This document shows, piece by piece, positions 1-5,926 of a DNA stretch of 8,116 bases (position 1 is its first letter; every line of letters starts with the position of its first letter). The stretch spans positions 1,266 through 9,381 of the forward strand of contig DMDA01000036.1 in NCBI GenBank assembly GCA_003451595.1, written 5' to 3'. The stretch comes from Chloroflexota bacterium (lineage in GTDB: Bacteria > Chloroflexota > Anaerolineae > Caldilineales > Caldilineaceae). A program made the translations under genes and the position numbers. The notes beneath the pieces are model-generated. The model searched no databases. It saw only the letters and a list, made by a program, of their open reading frames with translations, and was not told the DNA's origin.

Positions 1-4
1 GAGG
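1..4 (+). promoter_or_regulatory. Shine-Dalgarno GAGG that fixes the glycohydrolase start
   Basis: GAGG sits 8 bases before the ATG at 13, which is normal spacing. It favours that ATG over the in-frame GTG at 4, which overlaps the site itself. The window begins here, so anything further upstream cannot be judged. Confidence 0.5.
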
Positions 5-12
5 TGTTCAGG

Positions 13-942
13 ATGGAATTATTGGAGCGCGCCCGCGGCTGTCTGCTTGGCCTGGCGGCTGGCGACGCTGTCGGCACAACGGTCGAATTCAAGCCGCGCG
101 GCAGCTTTACGCCGCTCACGGACATGGTGGGCGGCGGACCGTTTGGCTTACAGCCCGGTCAGTGGACGGACGACACGTCGATGGCGCTCTGTCTTGGCTA
201 CAGCCTGGATGAGTGCGGCGGTTTCGACGCCCACGACCAGATGACGCGCTACGTGCGTTGGTGGCGGGAAGGCTATCTCAGCAGCACCGGCCGCTGTTTC
301 GACATCGGCGTGACCGTGTCCGGCGCACTGAGCACATTTCAACGCACTGGCGACCCCTTTGCCGGCGCCACCGACCCACGCACGGCGGGCAACGGCTGCA
401 TCATGCGCCTGGCGCCGATCGCGCTCTTCTACTACCCCGACATCGACGCGGCCGAACGCTACGCGGCGGAAAGCGCGCGCACCACGCATGGCGCCGCCGA
501 ATGCCTGGATGCCAGCCGTCTCCTGGCGCGGATGTTGGTGCGGGCGCTGGCCGGCGCCGCCAAAGCAGAGATTTTGACCGGCGAGGCTGCCACCTTCACC
601 GGCGCCCCCAGGATCGTGGCCATCGCGCGCGGCGATTATCATGACAAGCCAGCGTCGCAAATTCGCGGCGCTGGCTATGTGGTGGATTGTCTGGAGGCGG
701 CGTTGTGGTGCTTTGAACGCACCGCTAACTTCCGGGACGCGGTCTTGCTGGCTGCCAACCTGGGTGACGACGCCGACACGACGGCCGCGGTGTGCGGGCA
801 GCTCGCCGGCGCCTATTACGGCGCGTCGGGCATACCCACGGACTGGCTGGCGAAGCTGACGCTGGAAACCGAGATTGAGGCGTTGGCGGAACGGCTGGTG
901 CACAGGGCGCACCACGTCACGGCAACAACTGCGCTGCCGTGA
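13..942 (+). CDS. ADP-ribosylglycohydrolase family protein (DraG/ARH-like)
   Basis: Predicted cytoplasmic hydrolase of 309 residues that removes ADP-ribose from a protein or small-molecule substrate with a Mg2+ pair, as known for the DraG/ARH family. The family signatures are visible in order: GLAAGDAVG at residues 13-21, WTDDTSMAL at 51-59 (the DDT metal ligands), GNGCIMRLAP near residue 130, and LGDDADTTAAVCG at 250-262, the second metal-binding motif. Length and motif spacing fit a complete, active enzyme. I chose ATG 13 for its GAGG; GTG 4 would add three residues. It stands alone on its strand, convergent with the importer genes. No ADP-ribosyltransferase (DraT or toxin) and no nitrogenase gene is present, so the natural substrate is open and I give no draG symbol. 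The family call is firm; substrate and pathway are unknown. Confidence 0.9.
   Translation: MELLERARGCLLGLAAGDAVGTTVEFKPRGSFTPLTDMVGGGPFGLQPGQWTDDTSMALCLGYSLDECGGFDAHDQMTRYVRWWREGYLSSTGRCFDIGVTVSGALSTFQRTGDPFAGATDPRTAGNGCIMRLAPIALFYYPDIDAAERYAAESARTTHGAAECLDASRLLARMLVRALAGAAKAEILTGEAATFTGAPRIVAIARGDYHDKPASQIRGAGYVVDCLEAALWCFERTANFRDAVLLAANLGDDADTTAAVCGQLAGAYYGASGIPTDWLAKLTLETEIEALAERLVHRAHHVTATTALP
917..942. terminator. Hairpin over the glycohydrolase stop codon, possible bidirectional terminator
   Basis: TCACGGCA (917-924) and TGCCGTGA (935-942) form a perfect 8-bp stem with a 10-base loop; the right arm ends in the TGA stop. It is the only dyad of that size I see at the 18-base gap between the two convergent genes. 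Neither side has a U-run, so a classic intrinsic terminator is not shown. It could act as a bidirectional pause or an mRNA 3' end, or be chance. Confidence 0.3.
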
Positions 943-960
943 ACGCGGCTCTCCCCCGCA

Positions 961-1803
961 TTACTGCAACTTCGGATCAAGCACGTCGCGCAGACCGTCG
1001 CCCAGCAGGTTGAAGCCGAGGATGGCGAACATGATGGCCAGCCCCGGCATGATCACGGTCCACGGCGCCAGTTCCATCAACACGCGACTCTCGCTCAACA
1101 TGCTGCCCCACGATGGCGCCGGCGGGATCACGCCCAGCCCCAGAAAGCTCAGCGACGCTTCGGTGAGGATTGCCCATGAGAGCGCCAGCGTCACCTGCAC
1201 GATGATCGGCGCAGTGGCATTCGGCAAGATGTGGCGGCCGATGAGCCGGAGATGGCCAGCGCCGAGACTACGCGCTGCGTCAACAAACTCGCGGTCCTTG
1301 ACGTCGAGCGCCGCCGCGCGCCCGACGCGAGCGAAGATGGGCAGATAGACAACAGCAATCGCAATGATCGTGTTGCGCTCCCCTGGCCCCAAGACGGCGG
1401 CAATGAAGAGCGCCAGCAAGATCGCCGGGAAAGCAAAGAGCAGGTCGATGACGCGCATGATCACATTGTCGGATAGGCCGCCAATGTAGGCAGCCAACAG
1501 ACCAATGGTCACTCCTGCCAGCGTCGCCGCCGCCACCGAGGTCAATGCCACCTTGAGCGAATTGCGCGCACCAAAGATCAACCGGCTGAGCAGGTCGCGG
1601 CCAAATTCGTCGGCGCCGAGACGATAGACCGGACCCGGCGGCTGAAGGCGGTCTGTGGGGTGTTGTTCATTGGGCGGAAAGAGCGCTAACGTCTCAGCAA
1701 AGATGGCAACCGTTACGTACACCGTGACGAGGAACAGCCCAAGTAGCCCGCTCCAGTTGCGCAGCAGCCGAATAAAGCCGTGTTTCTGCCACTTCTGATT
1801 CAT
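961..1803 (-). CDS. ABC transporter permease, DppC/OppC type
   Basis: Inner-membrane permease of 280 residues, one half of the channel of a peptide/nickel/opine-type ABC importer. The N-terminal OppC-like segment has a first membrane helix at about 17-38. The DppC hallmark LGADEFGRDLLSRLIFGAR is at 62-80. The coupling-helix EAA motif runs from about 172 to 195 (EFVDAARSLGAG through HILPN) and contacts the ATPase. LSFLGLGVIPPAPSWGSML is at 218-236 and the usual DGLRDVLDP is at the C-terminus. About six membrane helices can be seen, and the length is typical. It is the last gene of the leftward cassette, following the DppB-like gene after 34 bases that hold the 14-bp tandem repeat. No Shine-Dalgarno precedes its ATG (the upstream bases read AATAATCTGTT), so it probably depends on translational coupling. 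The transported substrate cannot be told from the sequence. Confidence 0.93.
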   Translation of the reverse strand: MNQKWQKHGFIRLLRNWSGLLGLFLVTVYVTVAIFAETLALFPPNEQHPTDRLQPPGPVYRLGADEFGRDLLSRLIFGARNSLKVALTSVAAATLAGVTIGLLAAYIGGLSDNVIMRVIDLLFAFPAILLALFIAAVLGPGERNTIIAIAVVYLPIFARVGRAAALDVKDREFVDAARSLGAGHLRLIGRHILPNATAPIIVQVTLALSWAILTEASLSFLGLGVIPPAPSWGSMLSESRVLMELAPWTVIMPGLAIMFAILGFNLLGDGLRDVLDPKLQ

Positions 1804-1852
1804 AACAGATTATTCATGACGGATTATTCATGACGGATTATTCATAACGGAT
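1798..1852 (-). repeat. 14-bp tandem repeat at the dppB/dppC junction, a chain of mini-ORFs
   Basis: On the minus strand the unit ATGAATAATCCGTC occurs twice exactly (1845-1832 and 1831-1818), once with two changes (1817-1804, ending CTGTT), and partly at both ends (ATCCGTT at 1852-1846, ATGAAT at 1803-1798). The last ATG is the DppC start, and the DppB stop TAA (1840-1838) lies within the first unit. Because 14 is not a multiple of 3, each repeat ATG opens a five-codon ORF (MNNPS, MNNPS, MNNLL) whose TGA overlaps the next ATG as ATGA. The repeat looks like slippage of a stop/start junction. Confidence 0.85.
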
Positions 1853-2791
1853 GCGTGGATTGGCAAACGTGTAGGCGATGTCTGCAAACAGATTCACCAA
1901 CACGAAGTTGAAAGCGATAAAGATGACCGTTCCTTGCACCAACGCGTAATCGCGCTGGCTGATGGCGCTAAGCAGCAGCCGTCCCAACCCGGGCAACGCA
2001 AAGACATCCTCCACGATCACAGCGCCGCCAAAGAGATAGCCCGCCTCGAAGCCAACCAGCGTGATGATGGGAATCAGCGCGTTGCGCAACAAATGGCTGC
2101 GCACGATCACCGGTTCACTCAACCCCTTGGAACGAGCAGTGCGCACGTAGTCGCTGTGAATTTGCTCCAGCATAGCCGAGCGCGTGGTGCGCATCACCGA
2201 AGCCGCAAATGCAATGCCCAGCGTCAACGCCGGAAAGAACATCTGCTGCAAGTTCTTGAGCGGGTCTTCCCACAGGCTGACATACTTGCCGGCATTGGGC
2301 AAGATGCCGACATAGACGGAGAGCACGTAGATGAAAATCGTGCCCACGAAGAAGCTAGGCGCCGCCATGCCCAGCAGGGCAAAGGAGCGGGCGCCAATAT
2401 CCACCGGCGAGCCACGCCGCGTTGCTGACAGGACGCCGACCGGAATCCCAATGCCGACGCCGATCAGCGTGGCAAAGAGCGCCAGTTCCACCGTCAATGG
2501 AAAGCGGCTGAGGATTTCGCGCAGCACGGGCTGTCCCGAACGCACAGAGTAGCCAAAGTCGCCCTGCAGCGCTGCCGTCAACCAGATCCAGTATTGCTCT
2601 GGCAGCGATTTGTCCAGACCAAAGTAGGCGCGCAACGCGGCGGCTTGCGCTTCGGTCAGCTGAAACTGCGTGCCGATCATGGCGCTGATCGTGTCACCCG
2701 GAATCAGGCGCATGACCAGGAAAACCACGATCGAGATGCCGAAAAGCGTTGGGATCAGCGTCAGCAGACGCCGCAGGATGTAGCGTTGCAT
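1838..2791 (-). CDS. ABC transporter permease, DppB/OppB type
   Basis: Inner-membrane permease of 317 residues, partner of the DppC-like protein in a peptide/nickel/opine importer. The start MQRYILRRLLTLIPTLFGIS is the classic DppB N-terminus, with the first helix at about 10-29 and the periplasmic RLIPGDT after it. LQGDFGYSVRSGQPV lies at 75-89. The EAA coupling loop spans about 214-239 (DYVRTARSKGL through LLRNAL). VEDVFALPGLGRLLLSAI is at 260-277, before the last helix. Length and six-helix pattern match the family. It follows the binding-protein gene after 72 bases that carry a strong hairpin. I see no purine-rich ribosome site before the ATG at 2791 (the upstream bases read CTCTGTATCGACA), which suggests weak initiation relative to the binding protein. 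The C-terminus RIRYE runs into the 14-bp repeat. Substrate is not inferable. Confidence 0.94.
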   Translation of the reverse strand: MQRYILRRLLTLIPTLFGISIVVFLVMRLIPGDTISAMIGTQFQLTEAQAAALRAYFGLDKSLPEQYWIWLTAALQGDFGYSVRSGQPVLREILSRFPLTVELALFATLIGVGIGIPVGVLSATRRGSPVDIGARSFALLGMAAPSFFVGTIFIYVLSVYVGILPNAGKYVSLWEDPLKNLQQMFFPALTLGIAFAASVMRTTRSAMLEQIHSDYVRTARSKGLSEPVIVRSHLLRNALIPIITLVGFEAGYLFGGAVIVEDVFALPGLGRLLLSAISQRDYALVQGTVIFIAFNFVLVNLFADIAYTFANPRIRYE

Positions 2792-2820
2792 TGTCGATAC
2801 AGAGCGCTGTGCGCCAACGC

Positions 2821-2851
2821 CGCTCCTGGAAGCGGCGTGCTTCCAGGAGCG
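2821..2851 (-). promoter_or_regulatory. Intercistronic 13-bp hairpin between binding-protein and permease genes
   Basis: CGCTCCTGGAAGC (2821-2833) and GCTTCCAGGAGCG (2839-2851) pair perfectly with a five-base loop. The stem begins 12 bases after the binding-protein stop. No U-run follows on the minus strand, so it is not a classic terminator. Such hairpins after a binding-protein gene are known to protect the upstream mRNA from 3' exonucleases or cause partial termination, giving more binding protein than permease. That role here is inference; the stem itself is seen. Confidence 0.8.
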
Positions 2852-2863
2852 TGCGCTTCAGAT

Positions 2864-4447
2864 TTACCGGTTCAGGTAGGTTTCGCGCAGGTAGACGGTC
2901 GAGCCGTTGCTGAGTGGCGTGTAGCCCAGCACATCCGGTTGCATGACGCGATACTCGTAGCCCACATAGAGCCACACCCAGGGCGCGGCCTCCGCCAGCA
3001 TTTTCTGGATTTGCAGATAGAGTTCCTGGCGTTTGGCGATGTCGGTTGTGCTGCGCGCCTCTTCGAGCAGCGCATCCAACTCTGGGCTGGAGTAGTTGGC
3101 GACCTTGTTCAGGTTGCCTGTGCTATGCCAGTAGCGGAAGAACATGTTGTCCGGGTCCGGGTTGCCGCCATTAAGCGCCACGGCCGCATCGAAATCGCCC
3201 TTCAACCAGCGGTCGACATAGACGCCCAATTCCAACGTCTCGATGTTCATCTTCACGCCGATCGCTTCCAGTTGCGCCTGAATGTTCTGCGCTTCGGAGA
3301 CAGCGGTGGGCGGTTCGTCGGCAGCGGCAATGACCGTGAACTCCAGGTCGCTGACGCCGGCATCGGCCAGGAGTTGTTTTGCGCGCGCGATGTCCGGCGT
3401 GTAGCACTCAAGTTGGTCGAGCGGGGCGCGGTAGTTGGGCGGCGTGGCAGGCGAGGTCACTTCGCCTTCACCCAACGACGCCGTATCGAGCACCTGCTGG
3501 CGGTCGATGGCGCAGGAAATTGCCAGGCGCACGCGTTGGTCTGCAAATTGTGGGCGGCTGGCGTTCAGCTGCAGCACGTGGTAAGCCAGCGCTGGCGAGC
3601 GCATTACGGTGAGATTGGTCGTGGCGGCAGTCATGCCCACGCGTGGGTCATTGATGATCGCCCAGTCTACATCGCCGGAACGCAGTGCGGCCAGAATCGA
3701 CGATTCGTCGGGGATGGTGCGGAACTCGATGCCGTCGAGTCGCGGCAGACCAGCCTCCCAGTAGGCGCGGTTGGCTTCCAGCATCATGATGTTGTCCGGC
3801 TCCCAACTTGCCAGCTTGAAGGGGCCGGTGCCGTTGGTTCCGGTCGTTGGGTCAGCGCCGCCTTCCACCCATGACTTCGACAAGATGCCGGAGTTCGGGT
3901 TGGTCATCGCCGCCAGAATCGCTGCATTCGGTGCGCTCAGGGTGAAGACCACCGTGGCGTCGTCCGGCGTCTCGATCGACTCAATGGCTGTGAAGAAGGA
4001 ACGCGCAGCGGCGCCGGTTTCCTCGTTCAGGATGCGCTCGAAGGTGAACTTGACATCGTCGGCTGTCATGGGCGTGCCATCGTGAAAAGTCACACCTTTT
4101 CGCAGCGCCATCGTCAGCGTCTTGCCATCCTCCGACCATGACCACGACTCCGCCAGACCGGGCACAACGTTCATATCGGCGTCCAGCCGTAACAGCGGCT
4201 CGTAGATATGTTCCAGCGCTCGGAACGAGGTGAACGCGGTCTGGACATGCGGATCAAGCCCCTTGGCATCCGCCGCCCGCGCGGCGATCAAGACACCGCC
4301 ACTTTTGGGCGTGACTGACGCTGCCGCCGCGCCAGCATCCACCGGAGCAGCGGTCGGTTGGACGGTGCTACAGGCTGCCAACAAGAAGATGACCAGCAGC
4401 AGGGCCGCCGCACGCAGCAGTGACCTGAACAAAGCGTGATGAGACAT
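2864..4447 (-). CDS. ABC transporter substrate-binding lipoprotein, family 5 (DppA/OppA type)
   Basis: Extracytoplasmic solute receptor of 527 residues that delivers a ligand, likely a peptide although nickel, opine or sugar binders share the fold, to the DppB/DppC-like channel. The signal peptide has basic residues at 8 and 12, a hydrophobic core, and the lipobox LAAC with Cys26 as lipid anchor. A short Ala/Pro/Thr linker follows. The mature part opens with GGVLIAA and has the family-5 signature at about 100-140: LAESWSWSEDGKTLTMALRKG followed by VTFHDGTPMTADDVKFTFERI. The C-terminus ends ETYLNR. It is first in the leftward cassette, with a good ribosome site (AAGGGAG) and a candidate promoter about 75-100 bases upstream. 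The adjacent permeases confirm an importer. No ATPase gene is within the window. Family and role are firm; the ligand is unknown. Confidence 0.94.
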   Translation of the reverse strand: MSHHALFRSLLRAAALLLVIFLLAACSTVQPTAAPVDAGAAAASVTPKSGGVLIAARAADAKGLDPHVQTAFTSFRALEHIYEPLLRLDADMNVVPGLAESWSWSEDGKTLTMALRKGVTFHDGTPMTADDVKFTFERILNEETGAAARSFFTAIESIETPDDATVVFTLSAPNAAILAAMTNPNSGILSKSWVEGGADPTTGTNGTGPFKLASWEPDNIMMLEANRAYWEAGLPRLDGIEFRTIPDESSILAALRSGDVDWAIINDPRVGMTAATTNLTVMRSPALAYHVLQLNASRPQFADQRVRLAISCAIDRQQVLDTASLGEGEVTSPATPPNYRAPLDQLECYTPDIARAKQLLADAGVSDLEFTVIAAADEPPTAVSEAQNIQAQLEAIGVKMNIETLELGVYVDRWLKGDFDAAVALNGGNPDPDNMFFRYWHSTGNLNKVANYSSPELDALLEEARSTTDIAKRQELYLQIQKMLAEAAPWVWLYVGYEYRVMQPDVLGYTPLSNGSTVYLRETYLNR

Positions 4448-4456
4448 TGGGCTGTA

Positions 4457-4463
4457 CTCCCTT
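4457..4463 (-). promoter_or_regulatory. Shine-Dalgarno AAGGGAG of the binding-protein gene
   Basis: On the minus strand AAGGGAG precedes the ATG at 4447 by 9 bases. It is the strongest ribosome site in the cassette and contrasts with the two permease genes, which have none that I can see. This agrees with high expression of the binding protein. Confidence 0.75.
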
Positions 4464-4479
4464 CAGAAAGTATTGGGTT

Positions 4480-4493
4480 TGAACGGGTTCACC
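4480..4493. promoter_or_regulatory. Candidate operator in the importer leader (site A)
   Basis: TGAACGGGTTCA (4480-4491) is a 5-bp dyad with a two-base centre. Read as TGAA-N4-TTCACC (4480-4493) it shares all ten defined bases with the larger dyad at 4606-4625. It lies just downstream of the predicted transcription start, a usual place for a repressor site. No regulator gene is nearby, so the protein is unknown. Confidence 0.35.
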
Positions 4494-4520
4494 AGAGCGG
4501 AAAGCTAATTTAGTGTTTGT

Positions 4521-4549
4521 AGCGTAACCAAAGGGAAGCTGGCTGTCAA
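4521..4549 (-). promoter_or_regulatory. Candidate sigma-70-type promoter of the importer cassette
   Basis: On the minus strand a perfect TTGACA (4549-4544) is followed after 17 bases by TACGCT (4526-4521), a weak -10 that keeps the key T, A and final T. Predicted start is near 4514, giving a leader of about 65 bases before the ATG at 4447. The -35 match and exact spacing are strong; the poor -10 leaves doubt. Confidence 0.5.
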
Positions 4550-4605
4550 CTGAAAACGGAGAGCAAAGGGTCTATTTCACGTTCGGGGCGAAGGGCATCG
4601 CAACC

Positions 4606-4625
4606 CCGGTGAATCAATTCACCGG
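4606..4625. promoter_or_regulatory. Perfect inverted repeat, candidate operator (site B)
   Basis: CCGGTGAA (4606-4613) and TTCACCGG (4618-4625) form a perfect 8-bp dyad with centre TCAA. It lies about 60 bases upstream of the TTGACA and 130 bases from site A, with which it shares TGAA-N4-TTCACC. There is no U-run, so an operator is likelier than a terminator. Confidence 0.45.
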
Positions 4626-4653
4626 CTGACAGTGTAGGTCATCGTATCGGGCG

Positions 4654-4676
4654 CAACATGACGGTGCGTCACGTTG
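4654..4676. promoter_or_regulatory. Inverted repeat upstream of the importer promoter
   Basis: CAACATGACG (4654-4663) and CGTCACGTTG (4667-4676) form a 10-bp dyad with one mismatch around GTG; the core TGACG-GTG-CGTCA is perfect. It lies between the fasciclin terminator and site B. Its sequence is unlike sites A and B, so if it is an operator it serves a different protein. It may also be incidental structure. Confidence 0.3.
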
Positions 4677-4686
4677 GAGGCGATCT

Positions 4687-4727
4687 AAAAAATAGAGAAG
4701 GCGTCTGCCGTAGGCGCCTTCTCTATT
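4687..4727 (-). terminator. Intrinsic terminator of the fasciclin gene
   Basis: AATAGAGAAGGCG (4691-4703) and CGCCTTCTCTATT (4715-4727) pair perfectly over 13 bp. Three more pairs inside (one of them G-U) leave a five-base loop, GCCGT. On the minus strand the stem runs into six Ts (4692-4687). It lies about 100 bases past the fasciclin stop and insulates it from the importer cassette. The plus-strand side lacks a T-run, so termination is leftward only. Confidence 0.9.
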
Positions 4728-4738
4728 ACCTCTAATCA

Positions 4739-4766
4739 GTCATACACCGTCATATCACCGTCAGAT
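4739..4766. repeat. Short direct repeats GTCATA/GTCATA/GTCAGA at 10-11 bp spacing
   Basis: GTCATA begins at 4739 and 4749 and GTCAGA at 4760. The last two lie in an 11-bp tandem pair, CACCGTCATAT (4745-4755) and CACCGTCAGAT (4756-4766), that differs at one base. It lies in the 3' untranslated region of the fasciclin gene. The spacing recalls sites of OmpR/PhoB-family regulators, but the place, well away from any promoter I can see, is unhelpful. Confidence 0.4.
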
Positions 4767-4828
4767 GCGCAGCACTCTCTATTTGAATCACCATCATAGC
4801 TGCCTGCTGCGCCCAACAACGAGTATCC

Positions 4829-5842
4829 TCACTCCGTCGGCGGCAAAATCACGGCATCGATCACGTGAATCACGCCATTGCTCGCTTCGACATCGGCGCT
4901 GACGACATTGGCCTCATTTACTTTTACGGCGCCATCCTTCACGCTGAACGTGACTGGAGCACCCTGGAGCGTCTCCGCTGTCATGCCATCGCTCAGATCG
5001 GTGGACATGACCTTGCCAGCTACCACGTGGTACAGCAGGATGTCGCGCAAGGCGCCTTCCGGGTCAGCCAGCAGGGTGTCAAGGGTGCCGGCAGGCAGCG
5101 CCGCAAACGCCTCATCGGTAGGAGCAAAGACCGTGAAGGGGCCATCACCCGTCAATTCATCCACAAGACCTGCTGCCTGAACTGCGGTCAGGAGCGTGTT
5201 GAAGGCGCCAGCTGCGGTTGCGACCTCCGCAATGTTGCCGACGGGCGCGGCGGCTGGAGCGGTTTCGGCGGCGGCTTCTTCAGTGGGCGGCAGGATGACA
5301 CTGTCGATCACATGAATCACACCATTGCTAGCTTCGATGTCGGCTGCTACGACAGATGCTTCATTCACCTTCACGGCGCCGTCAGCAATTGCAAAGGTAA
5401 TCGGGCTGCCCTGAACGGTCTCAGCCGTCATGCCATCACTCAGATCGGTGGACATTACCTTGCCCGGCACAACATGATAGAGCAAAATCTGCGTCAACTG
5501 TCCTTGTGGGTCAGCCAACAACGCTTCGACCGTGCCCGCCGGCAATGCAGCGAAGGCTTCATCCGTCGGGGCAAAGACTGTGAACGGCCCTTCGCCCTTC
5601 AGCGTGTCAACCAGACCAGCAGCTTCAATGGCGGCGACAAGCGTATTGAAATTGCCAGCGGCAATCGCGGTGTCGACGATGTCCGCAGTCGCGGCGGCAG
5701 CTTCAGCGGCAGGCGCTTCGGTGGCTGCCTCCGCCGGCGCCTCGGTGACGGCGGGCGCTGGCGGCATCGTCGCTGCCGGCGCGCACGCTCCCACCAACAA
5801 TGCCATGACCAACATCAATGTCAAACTCTTTGCCAACTTCAT
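4829..5842 (-). CDS. Surface lipoprotein with two fasciclin (FAS1) domains
   Basis: Predicted exported lipoprotein of 337 residues. MKLAKSLTLMLVMALLVGAC is a lipoprotein signal with Cys20 as anchor. Residues 21-52 are an Ala/Pro/Glu/Thr-rich spacer with TEAPA repeats. FAS1 domain 1 spans about 53-187 and domain 2 about 202-336. Both carry the H1 motif GPFTVFAPTDEAFAALPAG, then LLYHVV, GKVMSTDLSDGMTAET, and the H2-like NGVIHVID ending in ILPPTE. FAS1 domains are known from adhesion and extracellular-matrix proteins; the bacterial function is usually unproven. I chose ATG 5842 for its signal peptide and ribosome site (GAAAGGA). The frame is open to 5953, but those 37 residues would precede a clear signal peptide and overlap the likely promoter. 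It is a single-gene unit, with its own terminator and a phased repeat array upstream. The domain call is firm; the role in adhesion is inference. Confidence 0.93.
   Translation of the reverse strand: MKLAKSLTLMLVMALLVGACAPAATMPPAPAVTEAPAEAATEAPAAEAAAATADIVDTAIAAGNFNTLVAAIEAAGLVDTLKGEGPFTVFAPTDEAFAALPAGTVEALLADPQGQLTQILLYHVVPGKVMSTDLSDGMTAETVQGSPITFAIADGAVKVNEASVVAADIEASNGVIHVIDSVILPPTEEAAAETAPAAAPVGNIAEVATAAGAFNTLLTAVQAAGLVDELTGDGPFTVFAPTDEAFAALPAGTLDTLLADPEGALRDILLYHVVAGKVMSTDLSDGMTAETLQGAPVTFSVKDGAVKVNEANVVSADVEASNGVIHVIDAVILPPTE
4835..5683 (-). repeat. Internal duplication of the FAS1 domain (447-bp offset)
   Basis: Codons for residues 54-187 (5683-5282) and 203-336 (5236-4835) align without gaps at an offset of 149 codons. 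Roughly three quarters of the residues are identical by eye. Within identical peptide stretches many third positions differ, so this is an old duplication held by selection on the protein rather than a recent copy or recent gene conversion. Confidence 0.85.
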
Positions 5843-5851
5843 GGTGTGGTT

Positions 5852-5858
5852 TCCTTTC
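5852..5858 (-). promoter_or_regulatory. Shine-Dalgarno GAAAGGA that fixes the fasciclin start
   Basis: On the minus strand GAAAGGA ends 9 bases before the ATG at 5842. Together with the lipoprotein signal that begins there, it rules for this start over the upstream in-frame ATG at 5953. Confidence 0.75.
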
Positions 5859-5926
5859 GTACAACGTTGATTGTGTCTGTGAACTATCTTGAGCCAGTTG
5901 TCGTCTTGAACAGCGCAATGTTCTGA

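Larger units (their letters stand above)
4448..4828. other. Intergenic region: importer promoter, inverted repeats, terminator
   Basis: This gene-free stretch of 381 bases separates two leftward genes. From right to left it holds the 3' untranslated region and terminator of the fasciclin gene (4687-4828), three inverted repeats (4691-4727, 4654-4676, 4606-4625), the importer promoter (4521-4549), a fourth dyad in its leader (4480-4491) and the ribosome site at 4457-4463. I see no ORF worth calling and no tRNA-like or riboswitch-like fold I can name. Confidence 0.7.

Noticed and set aside
148..915. A 255-codon open frame on the minus strand across the glycohydrolase
   Set aside because: It is antisense to a well-supported enzyme, its product has no recognisable domain, and no ribosome site is seen.
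13..942. A toxin-immunity or defence role for the glycohydrolase
   Set aside because: ADP-ribosylglycohydrolases can be immunity proteins, but no ADP-ribosyltransferase toxin, secretion marker or defence gene is in the window.
1798..1852. A CRISPR-like or mobile-element repeat
   Set aside because: The copies are directly adjacent with no spacers, the unit is 14 bp, and it lies at a stop/start junction within an operon; simple slippage explains it.
2594..3874. A 426-codon open frame on the plus strand across the binding-protein and DppB genes
   Set aside because: It runs antisense to two genes with clear family motifs, bridges their intergenic hairpin, and its product shows no known motif. 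It is a by-product of GC-rich codon use on the other strand.
4606..4676. Additional terminators in the importer upstream region
   Set aside because: The dyads at 4606-4625 and 4654-4676 have no T-run on either side. The real terminator, with six Ts, is at 4687-4727, so these are better read as operators.
4865..5926. A 353-codon open frame on the plus strand across the fasciclin gene
   Set aside because: It is fully antisense to a gene with two FAS1 domains and a signal peptide. Its product is Arg/Gly/Cys-rich and mirrors the internal duplication, as expected for a shadow frame.
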